Source of the DNA: GAS188 sp044445965
Lineage (GTDB): Bacteria > Pseudomonadota > Alphaproteobacteria > Rhizobiales > Beijerinckiaceae
NCBI GenBank assembly: GCA_044445965.1
Contig: JBIOEJ010000002.1
Coordinates: forward strand, 43,903-107,902
Reading direction: 5' to 3'
Length of the DNA: 64,000 nt
The translations under genes were made by a program, and so were the position numbers. Shown here piece by piece: positions 11,886 through 21,047 of the stretch (its first letter is position 1; each line of letters starts with the position of its first letter). The notes beneath the pieces are model-generated. The model was not told where the DNA came from. It saw nothing but the letters and a program-made list of their open reading frames with translations, and did no database searches.

Positions 11886-12183
11886 GCATCTCTCCTTCGG
11901 ACGGGCGCCGAGCCCGCATCAAGCAGCGGAACGGAAGTCCAGTCTGTGACGTCGGGCCATCGCGACTCGAGCCGTCGCAGCCCTCGATACATTCCAGCGG
12001 CCCAAGACGCAAAACGCCGCGCGCGCTTCCTTCAGCGACCTCGCGGGATCGCGCCGCCGACGCTGGCGATCCGTGCCGCGATTTAATGATCCCGCAATGG
12101 GTTCGAGTGATCCGTGCTATCATATTCTACCGCAACTTCTCCGCATTCACCGCGTAGGCAAGAGCTGCACTCTCGAAACGTCA
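11886..12183. other. Divergent intergenic region glgP / RND adaptor
   Basis: About 300 bp separate the glycogen cluster (minus) from the efflux genes (plus), so promoters for both should lie here. I see no clear -35/-10 pair and no convincing operator palindrome. The adaptor open frame extends back to 12073, but its N-terminal part before about 12184 does not look like a signal sequence. No repressor gene for the pump lies beside it. Confidence 0.4.
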
Positions 12184-13425
12184 TTGGAGCGCGCTTTGAC
12201 CCCTTCCCGGACCTCGCCTCCCCACCGCAGATGGGCGATTTGGGTCGCGCTTGTCGCGATCCTCGTCGGCTCCTTCGTCGGCTGGCGCCTCTTCGCAGGC
12301 AACAAGGCGGCGGATGCGGCGGTCGATCCACGGCTGAGCGCTGGGCGCCAGGCGAGTGGCCCGGCTCCCGTCCCGGTCACTTTCGCGCGCGCGGTGACCG
12401 CGGATTTCCCCGTCTATCTCAACGGGCTCGGCACGGTGCAGCCCTACGACACCGTCACGGTGCGCAGCCGCGTCGACGGCGAGATCGTCAAGATCGCCTT
12501 CAGACAGGGCCAGATGGTCAAGAAGGGCGATTTGCTCGTGCAGATCGATCCGCGTCCTTATCAGGCCGCCCTCGATCAGGCGCTTGCCAAGAAGGCGCAG
12601 GACGAGGCGAGCCTGAAGGACGCGCAGCTCAACCTGAAGCGCTACATGGACCTCGCCAAGCAGGACTTCGCCTCCAAGCAGCAGCTCGACACCCAACAAG
12701 CGACCGTCGATCAGCTCAGCGCCCAGATCAAGGGCGACCAGGCGGCGATCGACAACGCCCAGACGCAGCTCGGCTATACGTCCATCAAGGCGCCGCTTTC
12801 CGGGAAAACGGGCTTCCGCCTCGTCGACCCGGGCAACATCGTGCATGCCTCGGACCAGAACGGCATCGTGACGATCGTGAAACTGCAGCCGATCTCGGTC
12901 GTGTTCACGGCGCCGGAAGAGGAGGTGCCGCAGATCAACAAGGCGCTCGAGGCGGGGACCGTCCCGGTGACGGCGCTCAGCTCGGACGGCTCGAAGGTGC
13001 TGTCGCAAGGCAGGCTCGCCCTCGTCGACAATACCGTCGACCAGGCGAGCGGCACCATCCGCATGAAGGCGACTTTCGAGAACAGGGACAATGTGTTGTG
13101 GCCAGGCCTCTCGGTCTCGACGAGGCTTCTGGTCGACACGCTGAAGCAAGTCGTCGTGGTTCCCGAGGATGCGGTCGAGCGCGGGCCGAACGGGCTTTAC
13201 GCTTTCGTCATCGAGGACACCGACAAGGTCTCGATGCGCGACATCAAGGTCGGCGCGCAAAGCAATGGGCAGGCGGTCGTCCTGCAGGGGCTGTCCGCCG
13301 GACAAAAAGTGGTGGTCGCCGGCCAATACCGGCTGCAGCCAGGCGCCGAAGTCGCGGCGAGCGAGGCGGCCGCGCCGAGCCCGCCGGAGAAGGAGGCTCA
13401 GAATCCGCCCGGGAAGGCGCCGTGA
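12184..13425 (+). CDS. RND efflux periplasmic adaptor (MdtA-like)
   Basis: A membrane-fusion protein of the HlyD/MdtA type that links an inner-membrane RND pump to an outer-membrane channel. A single N-terminal membrane anchor (WAIWVALVAILVGSFVGW) is followed by the lipoyl half-motif GEIVKIAFRQGQMVKKGDLL, a helical hairpin rich in Ala/Gln (about 100-190), the second lipoyl half (TSIKAPLSGKTGFRLVDPG) and the beta-barrel domain. The start is uncertain: TTG at 12184 places a short basic leader before the anchor, and TTG 12196 or ATG 12097 are alternatives. The stop overlaps the pump start (TGATG). No outer-membrane channel gene is adjacent. Confidence 0.85.
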   Translation: MERALTPSRTSPPHRRWAIWVALVAILVGSFVGWRLFAGNKAADAAVDPRLSAGRQASGPAPVPVTFARAVTADFPVYLNGLGTVQPYDTVTVRSRVDGEIVKIAFRQGQMVKKGDLLVQIDPRPYQAALDQALAKKAQDEASLKDAQLNLKRYMDLAKQDFASKQQLDTQQATVDQLSAQIKGDQAAIDNAQTQLGYTSIKAPLSGKTGFRLVDPGNIVHASDQNGIVTIVKLQPISVVFTAPEEEVPQINKALEAGTVPVTALSSDGSKVLSQGRLALVDNTVDQASGTIRMKATFENRDNVLWPGLSVSTRLLVDTLKQVVVVPEDAVERGPNGLYAFVIEDTDKVSMRDIKVGAQSNGQAVVLQGLSAGQKVVVAGQYRLQPGAEVAASEAAAPSPPEKEAQNPPGKAP

Positions 13426-16400
13426 TGGCCGAGGGCGGCATCTCGGCGCCGTTCATCCGGCATCCGATCGCAACCTCGCTGTTGATGATCGCCATCTTGT
13501 TCGTCGGCATCATCGCTTATCCGAGATTGCCGGTGGCGCCGCTGCCGCAGGTCGATTTCCCGACCATTCAAGTCTCGGCGAGCTTGCCGGGCGCCAGTCC
13601 GGACACCATCGCCTCGGCGGTGGCGCAACCGCTCGAGACGCAGTTCGCGCAGATTCCCGGCGTCGCCCAGATGACCTCGACGAGCTCGCTCGGCTCGACC
13701 GCGATCACCATCCAGTTCGATCTCGATCGCAACATCGACGCCGCCGCGAACGACGTCCAGGCTGCCATCAACGCGGCGGGCGGACAATTACCGAAGAATC
13801 TGCCGTCTCCCCCAACCTATCGCAAGGTCAACCCGGCGGACTCGCCGATCCTGCTGCTCGGCGCGACATCCGACACGCTGCCCCTGACCGAGGTCGACGA
13901 CAATGTCGAGACCAAGCTCGCCCAGCAGATCAGCCAGATCACCGGGGTGGCGCAGGTGTCCGTCGGCGGCCAGCAGAAGCCGGCGATCCGCATCCAGCTC
14001 GACCCCGCCAAGCTCGTCGCCAAGGGTCTATCGCTCGAGGACGTCCGCACGCCGCTCTCCGTCGCGACCGTGGACAATCCCAAGGGCACCATCGATGGCC
14101 GGACGCGCTCCTTCACCATCTACACCAATGATCAATTGACGCGGTCCAAGGACTGGAACGACATCATCGTCGCCTATCGCAACGGCGCGCCGCTGCGCGT
14201 GCGCGATATCGGCCAGGCCGTGACCGGCCCGCAAGATACGCGACAGGCCGGTTGGGCCGACGGCAAGCGCGGTGTCATCCTCGTCATCTTCAAGCAGCCA
14301 GGCGCCAACATCATCGAAACCGTCGACAACATCATGGCGGCGCTGCCGCGCCTGCGGGCCGCCATGCCGACGGCGATCGACATCTTCACCTTGAGCGACC
14401 GCACCCAGACCATTCGCGCCTCAATCAAGGACGTGCAGTTCACGATGCTGCTCACCATCGGGCTCGTGGTGATGGTGATCTTCCTCTTCCTGCGCAGCCT
14501 GTGGGCGACGATCATCCCGAGCGTCACGGTGCCGCTCGCTTTGCTGGGCGCCTGCGCGCTGATGTGGGTCGCCGGCTATAGCCTCGACAATCTGTCGCTG
14601 ATGGCCTTGACCATCGCGGTCGGTTTCGTGGTCGACGATGCCATCGTGATGCTGGAGAACATCACCCGCTATGTCGAGGAAGGCGAGACGCCGCTCGCGG
14701 CGGCGCTCAAGGGCTCGCGCGAGATCGCTTTCACCATCATGTCGATCAGTATCTCGCTGATCGCGGTGTTGATCCCGCTCCTGCTGATGGGCGGCATCAT
14801 CGGCCGGCTGTTCCGCGAGTTCGCCGTCACGTTGTCGATGACCATCATCGTCTCGGCGGCCGTGTCGCTGACGCTGACGCCGATGATGGCCTCGCGCTTC
14901 CTCAAGCCTCCGAGGGAGGCCCATCACGGGCGCCTCTATGCCTTGAGCGAACGCGGCTTCGACGCATTGTTGAAGGCGTATGAGCGCGGGCTCGATGTCG
15001 TGCTGCGGTTCCGCTTCGTGACGCTGTGCGTCTTCTTCGCCACCCTCGCCCTGTCGGTCTATCTCTTCATGACCATTCCGAAGGGCTTCTTCCCGCAGCA
15101 GGACACCGGCCTCATCACCGGCGTCTCGGAAGCCGCCCAGGACGTGTCCTTCACCGATATGATGCGCCATCAGGAGGCGTTGAGCGCGGTGGTCATGAAG
15201 GACCCTGCGGTCGATCACGTGGCGATGTTCATCGGCGGCTCGGGGAACGCGCTCAATAATGGACGGATGTTCGTCGCGCTCAAGCCGCGCGATCGGCGCA
15301 GCGCGAGCGTCGATCAGGTCATAGCCAGGTTGAGGCCGCAGCTCGACAAGGTCGAAGGGGCGCGGCTCTTCCTGCAGGCGGCCCAGGATGTGCGCGTCGG
15401 CGGGCGCCCTTCACGCACGCAGTTCCAATATACCATGCAGGGCTCCGACCTCGCCGAGCTGAACGCCTGGGCGCCGAAAATGCTCGACAAGCTGAAGAGC
15501 TTGCCCGAGCTGACCGGCGTCGCCTCCGACCAGCAGACGCAAGGGACGACGCTGACCTTGACCATCGATCGCGATCAGGCCTCGCGCTACGGCCTGACCG
15601 CGCAAGTGATCGACGACACGCTCTACGACGCCTTCGGCCAGCGTCAGATCGCCCAATATTTCACGCAAGCCTCCAGCTACCAGGTGATCATGGAGGTCCT
15701 GCCGGGGCTGCAGGGAGACCCCACCACCCTCGACTCGATCTTCCTGCGCTCGCCGACGACGGGCGGCGAGGTGCCGCTCTCGGCTTTCGCCAAATGGACG
15801 ACGACGCCGATCCAGCCTTTGTCGATCAGCCATCAGGGTCAGTTCCCGGCGATCACCATCAGCTTCAATCTGGCGCAGGGCGTGGCGCTGGGCCAGGCGA
15901 CCGAGGCGATCATGCGCGCCCAGGCCGAGTTGAACTTGCCGGCGATCATCGGCACGACCTTCCAGGGCAATGCCCAGGCCTTCCAGGATTCGCTGGCGAC
16001 CGTGCCGCTGCTGATCCTCGCCGCGCTCATCGTCGTCTACCTGATCCTCGGTATCCTCTATGAGAGCTATATCCATCCGATCACCATCCTCTCCACCCTG
16101 CCCTCGGCGGGCGTCGGGGCGCTGGCGATGCTGATGCTGTTCCATTTCGATTTCAGCCTGATCGCGCTGATCGGCATCATCCTGCTCATCGGCATCGTCA
16201 AGAAGAACGGCATCATGATGGTCGATTTCGCCATCGTCGCCGAGCGCGACGACCATCTGTCGGCCCATGACGCCATCCGCCGCGCGGCGCTGCTGCGCTT
16301 CCGGCCGATCATGATGACCACCATGGCGGCGATGCTGGGCGGCGTGCCCCTGATGCTCGGCCACGGCACGGGCTCGGAGATCAGGCAGCCTCTGGGCTAC

Positions 16401-16601
16401 GCCATGGTGGGCGGGCTGCTGGTGAGCCAGATGCTGACCTTGTTCACCACGCCGGTCGTCTATCTCTATCTGGACCGGCTTTCCGATTGGGTCACGAATG
16501 GCCGGTCTTCCGCGGCGCGGAAGGGTGATCAGGCCGGAGGCGGAGCAAGCCGGGGCGGCGGCAAGGACGGGCTCGAGCCGCGGCCGCTCGCGGCCCAGTG
16601 A
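13425..16601 (+). CDS. RND multidrug efflux permease (MdtB/MdtC-like)
   Basis: A 1058-residue proton-driven inner-membrane pump of the AcrB/MdtBC superfamily. It begins with ISAPFIRHPIATSLLMIAIL, has the periplasmic porter loops, and carries the proton-relay Asp pair in TM4 (VGFVVDDAIVMLENI) and the TM10 lysine (GIVKKNGIMMVDFA). The duplicated 12-helix layout and length are standard. The start ATG overlaps the adaptor stop; an in-frame GTG lies 3 bp upstream. Similarity in the opening segment points to the MdtB/MdtC branch rather than AcrB. Substrate cannot be inferred. Confidence 0.92.
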   Translation: MAEGGISAPFIRHPIATSLLMIAILFVGIIAYPRLPVAPLPQVDFPTIQVSASLPGASPDTIASAVAQPLETQFAQIPGVAQMTSTSSLGSTAITIQFDLDRNIDAAANDVQAAINAAGGQLPKNLPSPPTYRKVNPADSPILLLGATSDTLPLTEVDDNVETKLAQQISQITGVAQVSVGGQQKPAIRIQLDPAKLVAKGLSLEDVRTPLSVATVDNPKGTIDGRTRSFTIYTNDQLTRSKDWNDIIVAYRNGAPLRVRDIGQAVTGPQDTRQAGWADGKRGVILVIFKQPGANIIETVDNIMAALPRLRAAMPTAIDIFTLSDRTQTIRASIKDVQFTMLLTIGLVVMVIFLFLRSLWATIIPSVTVPLALLGACALMWVAGYSLDNLSLMALTIAVGFVVDDAIVMLENITRYVEEGETPLAAALKGSREIAFTIMSISISLIAVLIPLLLMGGIIGRLFREFAVTLSMTIIVSAAVSLTLTPMMASRFLKPPREAHHGRLYALSERGFDALLKAYERGLDVVLRFRFVTLCVFFATLALSVYLFMTIPKGFFPQQDTGLITGVSEAAQDVSFTDMMRHQEALSAVVMKDPAVDHVAMFIGGSGNALNNGRMFVALKPRDRRSASVDQVIARLRPQLDKVEGARLFLQAAQDVRVGGRPSRTQFQYTMQGSDLAELNAWAPKMLDKLKSLPELTGVASDQQTQGTTLTLTIDRDQASRYGLTAQVIDDTLYDAFGQRQIAQYFTQASSYQVIMEVLPGLQGDPTTLDSIFLRSPTTGGEVPLSAFAKWTTTPIQPLSISHQGQFPAITISFNLAQGVALGQATEAIMRAQAELNLPAIIGTTFQGNAQAFQDSLATVPLLILAALIVVYLILGILYESYIHPITILSTLPSAGVGALAMLMLFHFDFSLIALIGIILLIGIVKKNGIMMVDFAIVAERDDHLSAHDAIRRAALLRFRPIMMTTMAAMLGGVPLMLGHGTGSEIRQPLGYAMVGGLLVSQMLTLFTTPVVYLYLDRLSDWVTNGRSSAARKGDQAGGGASRGGGKDGLEPRPLAAQ

Positions 16602-16727
16602 GAGCGATTCGCAACGAAGGTCCGCGGGCCATGCCCACCTCGACGACAAATGGGGTGGATCGCTCAGCGTACGTCATTGTAGCCGACCGGAAATCCGCGG
16701 CGGCGGGCTGAGCGGAGAGGTATCCGC

Positions 16728-16955
16728 TTACGCGCCGGCGGGCGGGCTCGCCTGTGCCCGTGGATTCGGCGCCGTCACGACGATGGCGTAGCGCATATGG
16801 TGCTGCGCCCGCGTCTGCATCGACCGCTCGCGCCAAACGATGTTCGCCTCGTCATAGTCACGGAACGGGCCATGCACCGATGAGGTCGCAAGGTCCATCT
16901 CGTCGAAATCGGCGTCGCGATATTCGCCGCCGATCACCCAGAACTGCTTAGGCAT
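16728..16955 (-). CDS. DUF4170 family protein
   Basis: A 75-residue soluble protein starting MPKQFWVIGGEYRDADFDEM. The QFWV.GGEY opening, the GPF.DY.EA..VW.ER segment and the RYAIV segment fit the small alphaproteobacterial DUF4170 family, whose function is unknown to me. It follows isocitrate lyase by 42 bp on the same strand and may be cotranscribed with it. The last dozen residues are Ala/Pro-rich and probably disordered. Confidence 0.7.
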   Translation of the reverse strand: MPKQFWVIGGEYRDADFDEMDLATSSVHGPFRDYDEANIVWRERSMQTRAQHHMRYAIVVTAPNPRAQASPPAGA

Positions 16956-16997
16956 GGAAGGCTCCTATGATCTGTGAACCAAAGCCGGCGGGTGCCC

Positions 16998-18293
16998 TCA
17001 CTCCGCCGCGACCGCGAGCGGCTCGCTCGAGCGAGTAAATTGCGCCGCCTCCGTCGAGCCCGACATCGCGGTCGTCGAGGACTTGCCGCCGGAGACCGCC
17101 ATGGCGACCGCGTCGAAATAACCGGTTCCGACCTCGCGCTGATGGCGCACGGCCGTGAAGCCTTCGGGCTCCGCGGCGAATTCGCGCTGCTGCATCTCCG
17201 AATAGGCGGCCATGCCGCGCCGTGCATAGCCCTTGGCGAGCTCGAACATCGACAGGTTGAGCGAGTGGAAGCCGGCGAGCGTGACGAACTGGAAGCGATA
17301 GCCCATCGTGGCGATCTCCTCCTGGAAGCCCTCGATCGCCCTGCCGTCGAGCTTGGCGCGCCAGTTGAAGGAGGGCGAGCAGTTATAGGCGAGGAGCTTG
17401 CCGGGAAAATGCCGGTGCATCTCGGCGGCGAACTCGCGCGCCTCGCCGAGATCGGGCTCCGAGGTCTCCCACCAGATGAGGTCAGCATAAGGCGCATAGC
17501 TCAGGCCGCGCGCGATGGCGTGCTCGACCGAGTGGCGGTTGCCCTGCCTCAGGCGGAAGAACCCCTCGGGCGTCCGCTCGGTGCGGTCGATCCAGCGATG
17601 GTCGCGCTCGTCGACATCGCTGGTGATGAGCGTCGCCGAATGAGCGTCGGTGCGGGCGAGCAGCACGGTCGGGACGCCGCACACATCGGCCGCGAGCCGC
17701 GCCGCGTTGAGGGTGCGGATGAAGGCTTGCGTCGGCACCAGCACCTTGCCGCCGAGATGCCCGCACTTCTTCTCCGACGCCTGTTGATCCTCGAAATGCA
17801 CGCCGGCGGCACCCGCCTCGATCATTGCCTTCATCAATTCGAAGGCGTTGAGCGGCCCGCCGAAGCCGGCCTCGGCATCGGCGACGATCGGCGCATACCA
17901 ATAGGTCGAGCCGTCGCCCTCGATCCTGGCGATCTCGTCGGCGCGCCGCAGCGTATTGTTGATGCGCTTGACCACCTCCGGCACCGAGGACGCCGGATAA
18001 AGCGATTGGTCCGGATACATCTGGCCCGCATTGTTGGCGTCGGCCGCGACTTGCCAGCCCGAGAGGTAGATGGCCTCGAGCCCGGCCTTCACTTGCTGCA
18101 TGGCCTGGTTGCCGGTCAGCGCGCCGAGGGTGTGCAGATAGGGGCGCTCTCGCAGCAGCATCCACAGGCGCTCGGCCCCGAGCCGGGCGAGGCTGTGCTC
18201 GATGTGCACGCTGCCCGAGAGCCGCTCGACATCGCCCGCGCTATAGTCGCGCCTGATGCCGTCGAAGCGATTGGGATGGGAAGAGGGTGTCAT
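16998..18293 (-). CDS. aceA: Isocitrate lyase
   Basis: A 431-residue glyoxylate-cycle enzyme that splits isocitrate into succinate and glyoxylate, needed for growth on acetate and fatty acids. The catalytic signature KKCGHLGGK is at 175-183 with active-site Cys177, and the substrate region includes TLAGFHSLNLSMFELAKGYA. The open frame extends upstream to 18506, but the ATG at 18293 follows an AAGGAT ribosome site at good distance and gives the normal family length. It is divergent from a ScfR/RamB-like regulator, the arrangement expected for its control. A repeated TTGTAAA motif lies just upstream. Confidence 0.96.
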   Translation of the reverse strand: MTPSSHPNRFDGIRRDYSAGDVERLSGSVHIEHSLARLGAERLWMLLRERPYLHTLGALTGNQAMQQVKAGLEAIYLSGWQVAADANNAGQMYPDQSLYPASSVPEVVKRINNTLRRADEIARIEGDGSTYWYAPIVADAEAGFGGPLNAFELMKAMIEAGAAGVHFEDQQASEKKCGHLGGKVLVPTQAFIRTLNAARLAADVCGVPTVLLARTDAHSATLITSDVDERDHRWIDRTERTPEGFFRLRQGNRHSVEHAIARGLSYAPYADLIWWETSEPDLGEAREFAAEMHRHFPGKLLAYNCSPSFNWRAKLDGRAIEGFQEEIATMGYRFQFVTLAGFHSLNLSMFELAKGYARRGMAAYSEMQQREFAAEPEGFTAVRHQREVGTGYFDAVAMAVSGGKSSTTAMSGSTEAAQFTRSSEPLAVAAE

Positions 18294-18311
18294 CGATCGA
18301 TCCTTCTCGAG

Positions 18312-18327
18312 AATTTCTTGTAAAGGC
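18312..18327. promoter_or_regulatory. Candidate operator, copy 1 (aceA side)
   Basis: AATTTCTTGTAAAGGC lies about 20 bp upstream of the aceA start. A near-identical block occurs at 18425-18442 just upstream of the divergent regulator. Regulators of the RamB/ScfR type are known to bind AT-rich TTTGCAAA-like sites near glyoxylate-cycle genes, so a shared operator is a reasonable inference. Part of each block may simply act as a ribosome-binding region. Confidence 0.45.
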
Positions 18328-18424
18328 ATCGAGTCATCCACGGCGCAAGTCAACGATTTCCCAGAAACCCATATGAATTGAAGTGAATTGACCAAGACGC
18401 GACTCTTCTGATATTGAAAATTGC

Positions 18425-18442
18425 AAATTTTTGTAAAAGGCC
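18425..18442. promoter_or_regulatory. Candidate operator, copy 2 (regulator side)
   Basis: AAATTTTTGTAAAAGGCC sits 9-26 bp upstream of the regulator ATG and matches the aceA-proximal block in sequence and orientation. It is preceded by TTGCAA (18421-18426), resembling the TTTGCAAA half-site known for RamB. The AAAAGG part (18435-18440) may also serve as ribosome site, which would let autoregulation and translation overlap. Confidence 0.45.
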
Positions 18443-18450
18443 TGTTTTCG

Positions 18451-19884
18451 ATGAAATCGGTTCGCATCGGCGGCAAGCTCAGGCGCATGCGCCAGGAGCG
18501 GCACATGACCCAGATGCAGATGGCCGCGGAGCTAGGACTCTCGCCGAGCTATCTCAATCTCATCGAAAGCAATCAGCGCCCGGTGACGGTCCGCGTCCTC
18601 CTCAAGCTCGCCGAGCGCTTCCAGGTCGAGCTGTCGACGCTCGCGCCGGAGGATGACGAGCGGTTGTCGACCAATCTCCTGGAAGTGTTTTCTGACCCCC
18701 TCTTCGACGGGGCCGACGTCAAGACGAGCGATGTGCGCGATCTCGTCTCCAGCCTGCCCGCCGTGGCGCATGCGTTCGTCGATCTCTACGAGGCCTACCG
18801 GCGTCGCGTCTCGCTCCCCGGCTCGAGCGCCGCCGGCGAGGATGCGAGCGAGGACGGCGCCGCCGGCATTCCGTCCGAGGAGGTCACGGAATTCCTGCAG
18901 CGGCGTTCGAACCATTTCCCGCAGCTCGAGGAATCGGCCGAATCGCTGTGGGTCGAGCACGGCCTTGCCCTGCACACGCTGCATCAGGACCTGATCGATC
19001 TGCTTTCGCAGCGATTCGCCGTCGACGTCGAGGTCGCGCCCTCGGACGTGATGCAAGGGGAGCTGCGCCGCTACAGCCCGCTCAACCGGCGCCTCGAGCT
19101 TTCCGAGATGCTGCCATTGCCGAGCCGAACTTTCCAGCTCGCGCATCAATTGGCCTTCCTGGCGCTACGCAAGGAGATCGAGGCCATCGCCTCCGCCGGC
19201 AAGTTCCTCACGCCCGCGGCCGATGCGCTGGCGCGCTCGGCGCTGGCCAATTATTTCGCGGGCGCCCTGCTCATGCCTTATGGGCGCTTTCTCGCGGCGG
19301 CGCGTTCGACGCGCTACGACCTCGACGTGCTGCAGCATCGCTTCGGCGTATCCTTCGAGCAGGTCTGTCATCGCTTGTCCACGCTACGCCGCCCCGGCCA
19401 GGAAGGCGTGCCGTTTCACCTCATCCGCGTCGATATCGCGGGGAACATCTCCAAGCGCTTCTCGGCCTCGGGCATCCACATCGCGCGTTTCGGCGCCGCC
19501 TGCCCGCGCTGGAACGTCTATGACGCCTTCGCCACGCCCGGCATGGTGCGGGTGCAAGTGTCGAAGATGCCGGAGGGCGAGGCCTTCTTCTGCATGGCCC
19601 GCACCATCGAGCCGGCTGGGCGCATGACGCGGCGCGGCGGCTTGCCGCACCGTGCGGGCCTGTTGTCGATCGGGCTCGGCTGCGCCATCCAGCATGCGCG
19701 CGATCTCGTCTATTCGGATGGGCTCAATCTCGACGACCCGCAGATCGTAACGCCCATCGGCGTCTCCTGCCGTACCTGCCCGCGCGACGACTGTTCCGAC
19801 CGCGCCATGCCCTCGCTCAACCAGCGTCTCGAGATCGACGAGAACCGACGCGGCCTTTCCACCTATGTGCGGCCGAGGCATTGA
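18451..19884 (+). CDS. XRE-family regulator of the ScfR/RamB type
   Basis: A 477-residue regulator with an N-terminal helix-turn-helix of the XRE type (about 7-62: GGKLRRMRQERHMTQMQMAA and SPSYLNLIESNQRPV), a central IrrE/ImmA-like region (LARSALANYFAGALLMPYGR), and a C-terminal Cys-containing domain (GVSCRTCPRDDCSDRAMP). This layout is that of short-chain fatty acyl-CoA-responsive regulators such as RamB/ScfR. I chose ATG 18451 (MKSVRIGGK), preceded by AAAAGG, over the TTG at 18421. It is divergent from aceA, so it probably controls the glyoxylate shunt in response to acyl-CoA; sign of control is not known. Confidence 0.85.
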   Translation: MKSVRIGGKLRRMRQERHMTQMQMAAELGLSPSYLNLIESNQRPVTVRVLLKLAERFQVELSTLAPEDDERLSTNLLEVFSDPLFDGADVKTSDVRDLVSSLPAVAHAFVDLYEAYRRRVSLPGSSAAGEDASEDGAAGIPSEEVTEFLQRRSNHFPQLEESAESLWVEHGLALHTLHQDLIDLLSQRFAVDVEVAPSDVMQGELRRYSPLNRRLELSEMLPLPSRTFQLAHQLAFLALRKEIEAIASAGKFLTPAADALARSALANYFAGALLMPYGRFLAAARSTRYDLDVLQHRFGVSFEQVCHRLSTLRRPGQEGVPFHLIRVDIAGNISKRFSASGIHIARFGAACPRWNVYDAFATPGMVRVQVSKMPEGEAFFCMARTIEPAGRMTRRGGLPHRAGLLSIGLGCAIQHARDLVYSDGLNLDDPQIVTPIGVSCRTCPRDDCSDRAMPSLNQRLEIDENRRGLSTYVRPRH

Positions 19885-19895
19885 AGGGATCGAGC

Positions 19896-21047
19896 TTGAC
19901 GTCCCTTCTTCCGCCCGGCTTCTCCTCCTCCGGCGAGGTCGGGCTCGACAGGCGCTATCGCTGGGCCAAGGCCTCGCTCGACGGCGGCGAGGCGGCCGAG
20001 GCCCGCGATATCTTGCGGCAGACCGTCGCGGAAGCGCCTTCCTGGGCGCCGGCCTGGAAGCTCCTCGGCGACGCTCTTCTGCGCTGCGGCGAGGTCGCGG
20101 AGGCGCGCAGCGCCTATGAGCGGTGCGACCTGATCGATCCCGCGGGAGTGCTCGGCGCGAAGCTCGATCTCGCCCGGCTCGGCGTGCTCGCGCCAGTGCA
20201 CGCCATGCAGGCCGGCTATGTCGCCGCCCTGTTCGACGACTACGCCGATCGCTTCGACGCGCATCTGACTGAAGTGCTCTCCTATCGCGGGCCGCAGGCG
20301 ATCGTCGCCGCGTTGCGAGAGGTTCGCGCCACGCAGGATCGGGCCTTCCGCTTCGAGCGCGCGCTCGACCTCGGTTGCGGCACGGGGCTGATGGGCGAGG
20401 CGATCCGCCCCTTCGTCGGCGCGCTCGTCGGCGTCGATCTCTCGGCGCGCATGCTCGCCAAGGCCCGCGCCAAGCTGATCTATGACCGGCTTGCGCTCGG
20501 CGGCCTCGTGGAGTTCCTGCCGGCCGAGCCGTCCGGCGGCTGCGATCTCGTCCTGGCCGCCGATGTGCTGGTCTATGTCGCCGATCTCGCTCCTGTCCTT
20601 CGCGCCGCGGCGCGAGCGCTCTCGCCCGTGGGCCTCCTCGCCTTTACGGTGCAGTCATGCGCCGACATCACGCCCGATGGCTTCCTGCTGGGCGCGGATA
20701 ATCGTTTCGCGCATTCGAAAGCGCATATCCGCTCGACGGCCGCGTCGCAGGGGCTCGCGGTCCGGCATCTCGCCCCGGTCGTGACGCGCCAGGATGGCGG
20801 GCGCGACGTCCAAGGCTTGGCGGTGGTGCTCGCAGCCGCGGATCAAGGAAAAGGGGCGAGCCCGGGCGTGATCCCGGAAGTCGTAGGCTCTACCTCGCGG
20901 CGACCATACCGGGCCGGCGCCGGAACAGCCGGCCGAAGAACGCCATCAAGCCGCCGCCCACAAGGAAGCCCGCCCCGCCGGTCGCCGCCCCTTCGCCGGT
21001 CGCCGGAACGCCGGGTTGAAAGGAATCCCAGGTCGCCGCCGCGATGA
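19896..21047 (+). CDS. TPR-containing SAM-dependent methyltransferase
   Basis: A predicted class I methyltransferase with N-terminal TPR-like helices (about 15-85: AEARDILRQTVAEAPSWAPA) and the SAM-binding motif I ALDLGCGTGLMGEAI, followed by LVGVDLSARMLAKARAK and DLVLAADVLVYV. TTG 19896 is preferred because AAGGGA lies 6 bp upstream; TTG 19881 overlaps the previous stop. The natural domain ends near GLAVVLAAADQ (about 20845). The remaining ~65 residues are Arg/Ser/Pro-rich and overlap the convergent DUF2937 gene by 158 bp. A 1-nt frame change near 20846-20856 would end the protein at 20871. The substrate is unknown. Confidence 0.75.
   Translation: MTSLLPPGFSSSGEVGLDRRYRWAKASLDGGEAAEARDILRQTVAEAPSWAPAWKLLGDALLRCGEVAEARSAYERCDLIDPAGVLGAKLDLARLGVLAPVHAMQAGYVAALFDDYADRFDAHLTEVLSYRGPQAIVAALREVRATQDRAFRFERALDLGCGTGLMGEAIRPFVGALVGVDLSARMLAKARAKLIYDRLALGGLVEFLPAEPSGGCDLVLAADVLVYVADLAPVLRAAARALSPVGLLAFTVQSCADITPDGFLLGADNRFAHSKAHIRSTAASQGLAVRHLAPVVTRQDGGRDVQGLAVVLAAADQGKGASPGVIPEVVGSTSRRPYRAGAGTAGRRTPSSRRPQGSPPRRSPPLRRSPERRVERNPRSPPR

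Noticed and set aside
12114..16601. A 1495-residue fusion of adaptor-frame sequence and RND pump
   Set aside because: The upstream part is an out-of-frame shadow of the adaptor gene; the pump starts at ATG 13425.
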